Shown: positions 35,775 to 44,584 of the stretch, in pieces
Layout of the letters: the number at the start of each line of letters is the position of its first letter
Position numbering within the stretch: the first letter of the stretch is position 1
Translations under genes and position numbers: made by a program
Source of the DNA: Choristoneura fumiferana
Lineage: Eukaryota > Arthropoda > Insecta > Lepidoptera > Tortricidae
Length of the DNA stretch: 64,000 nucleotides
Assembly: GCF_025370935.1 (NCBI RefSeq)
Contig: NC_133481.1
Coordinates: forward strand, 20,834,313-20,898,312
Reading direction: 5' to 3'
The notes under the pieces: generated by a model
The model's input: only the letters and a program-made list of their open reading frames with translations
Database searches by the model: none
What the model was told of the DNA's origin: nothing

Positions 35775-36620
35775 TTAAGTACAATCAATGTTAGGATCAA
35801 TTAAACAATCGGCTAATACGCTTTTTGCGAAAGAATCATTATTATGTAAGCCTACGTTCCTATTATAGAAACGACCAAATGTGTTGGAGCTGCCACTCCA
35901 ACCTGCTGTTTTACGAATTGTGTCCAAACTAACACCTAGTCTGTGCGCCCTTGAAGTGGCAGCATGTCTTGTGCTGTGAGCAGTAAAAAGAGATGTGTCA
36001 ATGCCACAGCTTTGTAGTGTATTTTTAATCCACCTGCTCAGAGTTTGTGAGGAAATCGATTTATGTGGCTTCCTAAAGCCCACAAAAAGAAGACTGTTAG
36101 AACGCAATGATTTTGTTAAATTTAAATAACAGTGAAGGACCGAAGCTGGGCAAATTTCTGGTCTTTCACGAAAATATGGAAGAATAAAGGTCGGCTGGGA
36201 GGCACCGGCCCGAGACGTCTTTATAAGATCAGGGATTTTAATATGGATGGCATTGTCATGTGACTCAATGTTTTTAATATCTATTTTGGAGATAGTTTGC
36301 ACTCTATGTGCGGTTGTAAGGGCGAGCAAAGTAGCTAATTTCTTAGAGATCAATTCTAGATTTAGAGTTTCGTTTGGGTACCAGCTAGCAAGGAAGTTAA
36401 GGACCAAGGATGTATCCCAAGTGGTATCATACTTGGGTAACGGGGGATGTAGGCGGAAAATGCCTTTAAGAAAGCGTTTCACCCGGTCATCATTTCCTAT
36501 ATCGTGACCTAGAATTAAAGATAGAGCTGATCTACAACTATTCAATGTTCCATATTGAGCACCAGATTCATATAATTCTGTTAAGAAGGAGATTAAATTT
36601 GGAACTGATTTTAGGTACAT
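35775..36620 (-). CDS. DIRS tyrosine recombinase
   Basis: Integrates the cDNA circle by site-specific recombination, replacing a DDE integrase. 281 codons from the first ATG, but the frame is open and family-like upstream to about 36755 (SDSSLKQYDTCFKKWFLFCS), again in -1 relative to the RT stop. Catalytic residues are visible: Arg106 (TTAHRVQT), His215 and Arg218 (FTAHSTRHA), Trp241 in the H/W position and the nucleophile Tyr252 (FGRFYNR). All are intact. Confidence 0.93.
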   Translation of the reverse strand: MYLKSVPNLISFLTELYESGAQYGTLNSCRSALSLILGHDIGNDDRVKRFLKGIFRLHPPLPKYDTTWDTSLVLNFLASWYPNETLNLELISKKLATLLALTTAHRVQTISKIDIKNIESHDNAIHIKIPDLIKTSRAGASQPTFILPYFRERPEICPASVLHCYLNLTKSLRSNSLLFVGFRKPHKSISSQTLSRWIKNTLQSCGIDTSLFTAHSTRHAATSRAHRLGVSLDTIRKTAGWSGSSNTFGRFYNRNVGLHNNDSFAKSVLADCLIDPNIDCT

Positions 36621-36742
36621 GTTCTGTTTATGCTTACTGCAGAACAGAAACCATTTTTTAAAGCATGTGTCGTATTGCTTTAAAGAGCTATCTGAGAGGG
36701 ATGCAATTATGATATTTATCGATGGTGATGGTACATTTTGAC

Positions 36743-38419
36743 CTAAGAAGGACGTCCGGATAACCTCCCGGCAACCAGGGTAGTCCTCTGGTGAACATCT
36801 CGGTTGCTGGAATGAGAAAAAATCAAACCTTTACCAGACTTAAATACTAACGGTTTTGATAATAACAGGCTTTGGAACAAGGGGTACCATGGCTGTGTGG
36901 GCCACAAAGGGACTACAAGTATACCCTGAGCTTTATCATCTATAATTTTTCTCAATGTTTTGAGGATAATGGAAAACGGTGGAAAGCCATAAAATTTTAA
37001 ACCGGTCCATGGTATTGTAAACGCGTCAGTTGCGTAAGCGTCGGGGTCCCGGTGCCATGATATGTATTGTATACATTTCCTGTTTAATCTACTAGCAAAT
37101 ATGTCTATATCCGGGACTCCAAAACGTTTTACGATTGCTTGGAATGCAAAGTCTGAAAGTTCCCATTCGATGTCCGGATGGACGCGCCGTGACTCGGCGT
37201 CTGCGACTTCATTATCAGTGGAGCTTATGTATGACGCGAACAATGTAATTTTACGTTGTTCACACCATTGCCATATTTCTCTGGTAATGTTGGTAAGATG
37301 AGGGAACTGTATACCGCCCATGCGGTTTATATATGAAATAGCTGTAGTATTATCAATTCTCAAAAGAATTTGACAGTCATAATAGGATTTAGCAAAAACT
37401 TTTAGTCCGAAAAATGCAGCCAAAATTTCTAAGTAGTTGATGTGCCGTGAGCGCTCATCTTCATTCCACATCCCACTAGCCCGTTCCTCTCTACAGGCAG
37501 CCCCCCATCCCGTAGTTGAGGCATCGGAAAAGATTTCTAAGCAAAATGAGTTTTGTTTTATTTTATTTGTGGGATGTTTAATAGCATCAGACCACCATTC
37601 CAGATCAGGCAAAATCGATGACGGTATATTCATATAATTATCATAATTATCGTCATGGAGTAAATTTAGGTATTTGCATCTCTCGAGCTCCTTAGTGTAG
37701 AGCCAGCCGTATTCGACGGCGGGACAAGCGGAGATGAGTAAACCCACCAGACGAGCAAACTCTCGTATCTTACAACGGTTAAGTTTACGAAATTTAACTA
37801 TTTCTGATTTAATCTTATTAATTTTTTCAGGTGGTAAACTGACCTCTAGGTTTTTAGTGTCTATTACAAAGCCTAAAAACTTGCATGCAGTGTCAGGAAG
37901 AAGACAACTCTTTTTTCTATTTATTACGAACCCTAAAGACTCCAGGAGTCTTGTAGTGTCCGATATATTTCGTAGGCAAGAATTGGGACACTGGCCTATG
38001 AGTAATAGATCGTCCAGATATATTGTGGATAGGTAGCCACATGATCTAAGTAAACTGATTACTGGTTTCATGATTTTGGTGAATACAAAGGGGGCTGTAT
38101 TTAAGCCGAAAGGTAAGACATTAAATTCATATAATTTGTCATCGAAAGTGAAACGAAGATATTTCTTATAGTCGTCATGTATTTTTATTAAGAAATATGC
38201 ATCCTTGAGGTCTAGCGTGCTCATGAAACTGTTTCTAGATACCAGTTTCAAGGCCGTGCGCAGATCCTCCAGTTTAAAATGTTGGGTGTCTATAAATTTA
38301 TTTAAGACCTTTAGATTCAATATAAATCTTGTCTTACCGTTTGGCTTAGGTACTAGGAATATCGGTGATATAAATTGATTTTCGCAAGTATAACATTCGG
38401 AAATGGCCCCCTTAGACAA
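36743..38419 (-). CDS. DIRS reverse transcriptase, RNase H and C-terminal domain
   Basis: 558 codons from the first ATG, but homologous sequence continues upstream without a stop to about 38665 (FSYQWSLLTSDSTILSWIDG), overlapping the gag end in the -1 frame. The protein is therefore probably made by frameshift or re-initiation rather than from that ATG. RT motifs are ISPIFLVPKPNGKTRFILNL, TLDLKDAYF, LPFGLNTAPFVF and the active site YLDDLLLIG. RNase H follows with EIFSDASTTGWGA and ends near DNEVADAESR. The last ~140 residues (DIDIFASRLNRKC, PPFSIILKTL, WPTQPWYPLF) correspond to the methyltransferase-like region of DIRS Pol proteins. The stop overlaps the recombinase frame. Confidence 0.93.
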   Translation of the reverse strand: MSKGAISECYTCENQFISPIFLVPKPNGKTRFILNLKVLNKFIDTQHFKLEDLRTALKLVSRNSFMSTLDLKDAYFLIKIHDDYKKYLRFTFDDKLYEFNVLPFGLNTAPFVFTKIMKPVISLLRSCGYLSTIYLDDLLLIGQCPNSCLRNISDTTRLLESLGFVINRKKSCLLPDTACKFLGFVIDTKNLEVSLPPEKINKIKSEIVKFRKLNRCKIREFARLVGLLISACPAVEYGWLYTKELERCKYLNLLHDDNYDNYMNIPSSILPDLEWWSDAIKHPTNKIKQNSFCLEIFSDASTTGWGAACREERASGMWNEDERSRHINYLEILAAFFGLKVFAKSYYDCQILLRIDNTTAISYINRMGGIQFPHLTNITREIWQWCEQRKITLFASYISSTDNEVADAESRRVHPDIEWELSDFAFQAIVKRFGVPDIDIFASRLNRKCIQYISWHRDPDAYATDAFTIPWTGLKFYGFPPFSIILKTLRKIIDDKAQGILVVPLWPTQPWYPLFQSLLLSKPLVFKSGKGLIFSHSSNRDVHQRTTLVAGRLSGRPS

Positions 38420-38616
38420 AAGTTCTTGTATAGACTGCTTGAACTGCAGTTTTTCAGTGGTTGAGTAAGTTCTATGCGCGGGAAGCGTAAGTTGAGTTAC
38501 AGGACGCGAGAATGGGATTTGGTAACCGTCTATCCACGACAGAATGGTACTATCGCTTGTAAGAAGGGACCATTGGTAACTGAAGCGAGAAAGTCTGCCG
38601 GCGAACTTTACCGTGT

Positions 38617-40177
38617 TTAAGGGCGACTGTTGCGAGTCGACGCTGGACGCGACGATTGTCTCGAGGAGTTGTAACGGCGATTCTTCGGGGCAGGCTCCTT
38701 CGTCCTCTGAATCCCCTTCGGCCTTGGAATTTGGGGAGGACCTCGCCAGTTTAAATTCTTGGCTGGTGGCTTGACATTCTTCTTTGCTTGAACTGCTATT
38801 GGGATCTTTAAATCGTCTCCAGATTTGTTTATAGCTTTCGCTGCTTTTAGCTTATCGGCTAGGTCGTGACTAAATAGAAATTTGTCAACTTTAGTAGTTT
38901 GTAGTTCCTCCTTTAATCCCTTCTTAAGATTATGGAGGATAAAGCTCCTACGGACCAAGGATTCTGCGTTCTGACAATCGCATAGAATTTTGCTAGCGTC
39001 CATCAGCAATTGGATTACAGCTGTATTTCTAGGTTGCTCTGACAGGAGTAACGTGAGGCTATCTCCTATGCAGGAAATGACTGAAGCAACTTGTTTTTGT
39101 CTTAATTCTATGCTTTTGTCTCTTTTAAAGACATGTTCGTGAATCGCGGCCTTTATTTCTGGGTTGAGGGTAGGCGCGTCAATTAAAATACTGTTAGCTG
39201 GAGGTAGATGTTTTTCCAACAGCTCCTTGCGAGATTCTTTGGACAAACCCGCGGTTGCTATGTGTTGGAAGCGTACCGCCAGATCTGGTCTAATCTCCTT
39301 ACCGTAAATCTTGGTCTGTGATGGGTCATCACCTAGTATTCTAAGTAATTCTTCGTCTAGTTCTGGTTCTAAAACTTCAGCAGGCTGTTGTTCTGCAGAA
39401 TGCGCTGGAGGCGCGCTCTCGGCCAGCGCGGCCGCCGCGCGACTTGATGATGCCACCGGTTGTGCGGGCGCGCCAGCGCCTGTGCGCGGTTGCGCCGGTA
39501 TATCGGTGCCCATGCCCATGGGTGGGCGAGCCGGCGTGGTGGCACCTGGCGCCGCGTGCGCGGGCGCAGCGGAAGCCGTAGCCGGCTGGTCAGGTGCCAA
39601 GACGCCCATGTATTCGATCGCTGGCACGTCTGTAATCGCAATGATCCGACGTTACAATAGGGAATAGCAAAGATATCAGCCTTAAGTGCTGACTGCAATG
39701 CTAGGCTATCGTATTGCCAAGTAAAAAAACGCTCTGGTAGATCTGGGTGAGTCATTATAGCAATGACACACAGCGTAGTAACAGCAAAGATGTCAACCTT
39801 AGTGCTGACTGCAATGCTAAGTACCATGTATATTCGTTTACCAGCAAAGTGAGAACCCCAAGGGCAAACCGCAGTACTGATTTACTACGAACATAATGGT
39901 AAGTGAGCGTTTTCGTACCTTCATTGTTATACGGCTCCGGCAGGGACGAACATGAAGCGCGCCGTGGATGCGGGCGAGATGATGCCGAGCTGCAACTCGA
40001 CGACGACGAAGATGACGACGACGACGAGTCGGACGACGAAGATGAGGAATGTTGCCGTGGTTGTCGGTCGCGGTCGCGGTGTTTTCGACGTGCGCGTAAT
40101 AACTTGCGTTCCAGTTTTTTAAACTTTTTAGCGATATATTCGTAATCGTCAGGTTCTATGCGAGTACGTTTACCCAT
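38617..40177 (-). CDS. DIRS gag-like protein, two exons
   Basis: Exon 1 (40177-39919) starts MGKRTRIEPDDYEYIAKKFK, followed by a basic stretch and a serine-rich run; another in-frame ATG lies six codons upstream at 40195. Exon 2 (39629-38617) encodes a proline/alanine-rich linker and a conserved block (YGKEIRPDLAVRFQHIATAG, then KHLPPANS) typical of DIRS ORF1, ending in a basic, serine-rich tail. The exons are joined by a 289-bp GT-AG intron (39918-39630): GAAG/GTACGA and TTACAG/ACGTGCC, giving YNNEDVPAIEYMG across the junction. Without splicing, exon 1 reads into a stop at 39755. The frame ends at 38617, where the RT frame already overlaps it. Confidence 0.8.
39630..39918 (-). other. Predicted intron in DIRS gag
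   Basis: 289 bp with GT-AG ends that restores one frame between the two gag exons. It contains an internal near-duplication: the motif TGCTGACTGCAATGCTA occurs near 39687 and near 39801 with similar flanks, so part of the intron was duplicated. Confidence 0.65.
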
Positions 40178-40256
40178 TTTTAACGAGAATAGCACTGGGT
40201 TCAGTATTACGCGGCGCGTCGCTTATTACGTGCGGAGTGGCGAAGCACTAAAATGC

Positions 40257-40441
40257 GAATGGAGATATCAAATGGGGTAGAAACTGAGAAGGCTCGGTGT
40301 ACCCACAAAAAAAAAAAAAAAAAAGTAAAGGTAAAGGGTTGCTGTTCATACAGCATCTCAAATATAGTGTGGAAGGCGACACAATATGCGTTACTACATG
40401 TGATCTCTGCTAATCTCGAGGACAAAGCTAGAAATATAATT
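40257..40441 (-). repeat. DIRS right inverted terminal repeat
   Basis: Reverse complement of the left repeat, differing mainly at GAAGAG/CTCGAG near the outer end and in the homopolymer length. Confidence 0.88.
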
Positions 40442-40544
40442 GTGATTGTATTTTTATTATGTATTTTCATAACCACTGACTATTACAAAAAGTACTGCTT
40501 GAAAATTAGCATTCATTACAAAGATACACCAGATCAGGCATGCC
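40442..40544 (+). repeat. Outer inverted repeat, right copy
   Basis: Partner of 34586-34680. It starts immediately after the DIRS right end, so the DIRS element sits inside a larger inverted-repeat structure. Confidence 0.6.
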
Positions 40545-41904
40545 CGGATTTTATCGTGGACAGTCTTTAACTCGTGTTTGCTAACATATTACTAGTGAAG
40601 TAGCGATGACTTTGCAGTAGGTAGTATTTCATAACATACAGTAGATAGTAATATAATAGTTAAGACATTTTTTTAAATGGTATGATTGAAGAAATCAAAG
40701 GAAATATAACAACACCAATAACGTACGGTAGATAAAAATATTCACTCACCATAGACTTCTCTTTACGGCAACATTTGTTGACACAGACGCAATAGTTTTA
40801 AATAACATGTTGTTTATTTTATCATCAAAACACAACTATCACAGACTCACCAACTCGACAACAGCTGGATAACTGACTACTGATATCAAAAAGAATATTT
40901 AAACGCACATAGATATATAGACACCTAGTGTGGTTTCTCAGACTACTTAGCGGTATCTGGTCGTCGCTATGAACAAGCATAATTACTACTATTGGTACGT
41001 TGTATTTTTTTACATCAATGAATTTTCCTGCGTTTGCCTCACAACTATTAACTTTACTTTTGTAAAACTCAAATATAACGTAAAATTATCTCACTATTTT
41101 TAGAATTTCGAATGTTTTTCAAACAATTTGGCAATCGGATAAACGTGACGGGAAATTTTCTGATTAAACCACCGCCAACCTCCGGTGAAATTGAACGCAA
41201 CAAGTAACGGAAACATTTTTTATCTCGATATTTATTTATATTCGCAGTTGTCTATTAATGTATCTGTAGGATTGCACAATTCAAGAAATATAGTAACTTA
41301 TTTTGTAACTTTACATAAGTTTTTTTATAATTTATTTTTTATTTGTGTAAGAATAAACACTAAACAAATCGTGTAGTTTCTTTCAAGTATAAGCTTAAGA
41401 ACAAAATATTTAGATTTTATCTACATGGTATTCATCACGTACGACTTCTGTTTGATGGAATTCTGAGCAGATTATCAAATTTCTGTTATCTTGCATAATA
41501 ATGTATGATTCCATCAGTAGATGTTTTGTTTTGTTATTGAAACGAAAAGTGGTTTAAATTGTATATAATAAAATTTTAAGAATTAAGGACGGTTAAAAAT
41601 ATTCTTATTTGAAAAAGACTAATGTTTTTTACAAATTACCCCTTGGCCCGTGATCAGAAGACCAATAATAATAACAATTTATTTCAGACGTAGTCATCAG
41701 AACCCTCAACAGAGAACACATCAAATCCATTACAGAAATGGGACTACTGGGACTGATGGGACTACTCAATGGGATTTTAATAATTATTATTAGTTTTTGA
41801 CCTTCGAGGCTTTTTACACCTCTGAAGATTATATAATTTAATTAACGTAATTAGTTTACTTTGACATTTAGAGACTATATACATCTCTGAATTATTTAAG
41901 ATTA

Positions 41905-41998
41905 GGAATTTTATTATTAACATAGGAACTTTATACATCCCCTTGCTGTATAATAATTTTATTATTAACTCAGGGACTTTATACATCCCCTTGCTATG
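41905..41998. repeat. Short tandem duplication
   Basis: GGAACTTTATACATCCCCTTGC-type units occur twice, 58 bp apart, in an AT-rich stretch. Confidence 0.6.
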
Positions 41999-42439
41999 TT
42001 TAAGGCTGTATATTGTTAAGCTTATGGATTTTAAACTTTTATATTTTTAGTTTAAATTCTAGTCACAGGCTCGCGACGTCGAAGTTCCCAAGACGATCCC
42101 ATAGCGCTTATGGGAACGGAAGCAATACCATGCCCTCGGTATCGCTCTGCTTTCAGAGCATGACATGAGTGCGTGTGAGTTAAGTTTCGGGACGGCAGAC
42201 GTGAACTTGCCTTCGAAATCCAAAAGCTTAATTGCTAGCTGTTATTATTATTTTAAAATTTATGACGGTGGAAGCATTCTACACTTCCACTGAACGTAGA
42301 TATAGTTTAGATATAGTTAGTGTTTAGTATTGTAACTAAGGGACCCCATATATCCCTGTATTTTTATTATTATTATGTTTTATATTTTTTTCTTTAATTG
42401 TATAACATAGTTTTTAAGTATTTTATTTGTAATTATATT

Positions 42440-42600
42440 ATTATGAAAAATGACTTTCTGCCAAGTTTCTTGCGGCGCATTCTTCTTGGCAATGATGGTC
42501 TTTCCGAAAGCGCTGGTAGTTTAAAAAAATGACGTATAAAAGTGCCCATTGCGGCCTATTTGCTGAATAAATAATTTGAATTTGAATTTTTGAATTTGGA
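42440..42600 (+). repeat. Dispersed LINE-tail-like repeat
   Basis: CTTTCTGCCAAGTTTCTTGC, GGCAATGATGGTCTTTCCGA and an AATAAAT-GAATTTGAATTTGA tail. A reduced copy occurs near 49325-49440 and part near 16662-16725. Confidence 0.55.
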
Positions 42601-44295
42601 CTAGTGGGATAGACGGAAAACCGCAGCTAAACAGTCAAACTTGTTGATTAATGAAAACACTCAATAGTCATTTTAAGAGTTAAAAAATTATTACTGCAGT
42701 GCCCTCTAGAAAAATGTCTGAATGAAAAATGACAACTGCAGTGCCCTCTATAAATGACAAATCCATTAAAGGAAATCGCATCTAAATCGGTCAAATCTTT
42801 ATAACATCCATTATGGAATCTCCGCGAACGAAAATTTCTTCATCATGACTAAGAACTGATGTCACACCTTATATTTTAAACATCTATATATTAACTTAAA
42901 ATGTGACGCTAGCATAAATTAACAAAGGAAATAGCCATACCCGTAAATTAAATTAACAAATTTATTTCTTCGTAAATTCTGTGATCACAGCCAATCTGTT
43001 AAAATTAATGTTAAATATAATGTACTATTAAATACTTTAAATTTTAATAATATAATCTTAAATTAAGTATATTAATATGTACAAACCCAGAGCATGAAAA
43101 AAAAGTTTGCCAGCAAACATTTTTACCAGTAAGATGCGATAAGACGGCTTACTATTTCTTATTCTGTGCTAGTGCCTATTCTAATTTTGGGGCTTTCCAG
43201 GAGAATGTCCCTTACCATTTGCCATATAAAACTCGGTAAGCGTCACAGCCCTAGTATGTGTAATACATTTTTAATGTGGTCACATTGCTTTTACTTATTG
43301 GTCTAATTTTGTGTGTTCGCACTACCTTATAGTGTAATGGCGATACAAATGAACAAACGAGGAAAAAGAACTAAGCTGGTGCCCTAGTATAGAGAGGTCA
43401 GTTCCTTCCTGAAACTCGTCTGTAACCTCAGGTGAGTGTTTTGCTATGTAATATTAATTACCATGATCATGGAGTGTGTAAGGATGTCCGCAATTCAATA
43501 CAGGGTAGATTCCGTACATGGGTCCAGTAAGCCCTAGAGTACATTGTACACTTGGTAATGTCATAGACAGCGGAGCGCATAAACTAGACATGGAGCAAGT
43601 ATCTTTTGCCCAGCATTAACGGTCGTGAAGATGATGGAGCAACCGAGGTCGGGACTATGGGGATGGTGGAGGTCCTCGAGGGGGCAAAGCTCCCACGTCC
43701 GGCGGGTGCCAGGCCAGATCACGGGCAAACTGAACCGGCCAGGAGCCTATTGATCGGTCGGGATATGTCAGAAGATCACTGGTAGGCCCAGGATCTCTCT
43801 ACCTAAGCATTGAGGCACCCGGGCATAGCGCTGTGCCTAGACCGGAGTAAATCGACCGTAAGCTAAGCATGCTACCTTAGGCCTAGCTTGTGATAGGAAC
43901 GTGGCACAGCCACACCGCGTTGGGAATCACTGTTATCACATATCTTGTGAAGCCAAAATAAGAACTCGTCCTTACACACTTCAGCTATATATTTGTCGCC
44001 TTATTATTGCTGTGTACCATTAGCACCCCAGGTATATATGTATGTTATCTATGCAAGCATAGAGACGGCGACAATGCTTTTGCCTTGTATGGCAGCTAAT
44101 TCAATCAAAATTTGTAAAGCTCAAGAATATACTGCCAATTTGGTAGCAAAGTCACGAAATATTACCAGACTTAGTTTTGTAAACTCACAGGTAATAATTT
44201 GCAGTGTTTGATAAACATCAACATTGCTTACGAACTCTGTTCATCTTTATATAATTCAAGATAACTGCAGCGAGAAGTCAGGTTTTGTAGATTTT

Positions 44296-44306
44296 TTTAT
44301 TTTATT
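44296..44306 (-). terminator. ACSF2 polyadenylation signals
   Basis: Two overlapping AATAAA hexamers on the minus strand, about 50-60 nt past the ACSF2 stop. This is the usual place for a short insect 3' UTR. Confidence 0.6.
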
Positions 44307-44356
44307 TGGAGTATAAGACGATCCAATTTCGCCGCATTCGTTAAGAGGAAAGGGGC

Positions 44357-44584
44357 TTATAATTTCCCGGACTCAATCAAATCTCGCAGCTTATACTTCT
44401 GTATCTTCCCAGAAACAGTTTTAGGGAATTCTTCAGCGAATTTGAGAATTCTAGGGATTTTGAATTTGGCTAGACGGCCGGTGCAGTGCCGCTGCACATC
44501 CTGAGGTGTTAGAGAAGCGCCTTCCCGTAGCCGCACCACCGCGCACAGCTCTTCACCTAGCCTCTCGTCGGATACTCCGACCAC
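44357..44584 (-). CDS. ACSF2: ACSF2 last exon (C-terminal domain)
   Basis: VVGVSDERLGEELCAVVRL through TVSGKIQKYKLRD to a TAA stop. The lysine of SGKIQK is the conserved adenylation-step residue of the superfamily. Confidence 0.92.
   Translation of the reverse strand: MVGVSDERLGEELCAVVRLREGASLTPQDVQRHCTGRLAKFKIPRILKFAEEFPKTVSGKIQKYKLRDLIESGKL

Larger units (their letters stand above)
35166..40441 (-). mobile_element. DIRS-type tyrosine-recombinase retrotransposon, complete
   Basis: About 5.3 kb. The outer ends are inverted repeats (35166-35395 and 40257-40441). A 122-bp internal complementary region (35525-35646) fuses the complements of the two termini. Coding frames run on the minus strand in the order gag, RT/RNase H/C-terminal domain, tyrosine recombinase. 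There are no LTRs, no integrase and no target duplication; both ends share a short AATT, as expected from recombinase-mediated insertion of a circle. All structural parts of the DIRS1 group are present and the three frames have no internal stops. Confidence 0.93.
40545..44281. other. Intergenic, repeat-rich
   Basis: No gene seen between the DIRS composite and ACSF2. AT-rich, with the repeats at 41905-41998 and 42440-42600 and an unusual GC-rich stretch at 43600-43930. Confidence 0.5.

Noticed and set aside
39311..39667. Plus-strand open frame of 119 codons
   Set aside because: Antisense shadow of the proline/alanine-rich DIRS gag segment.
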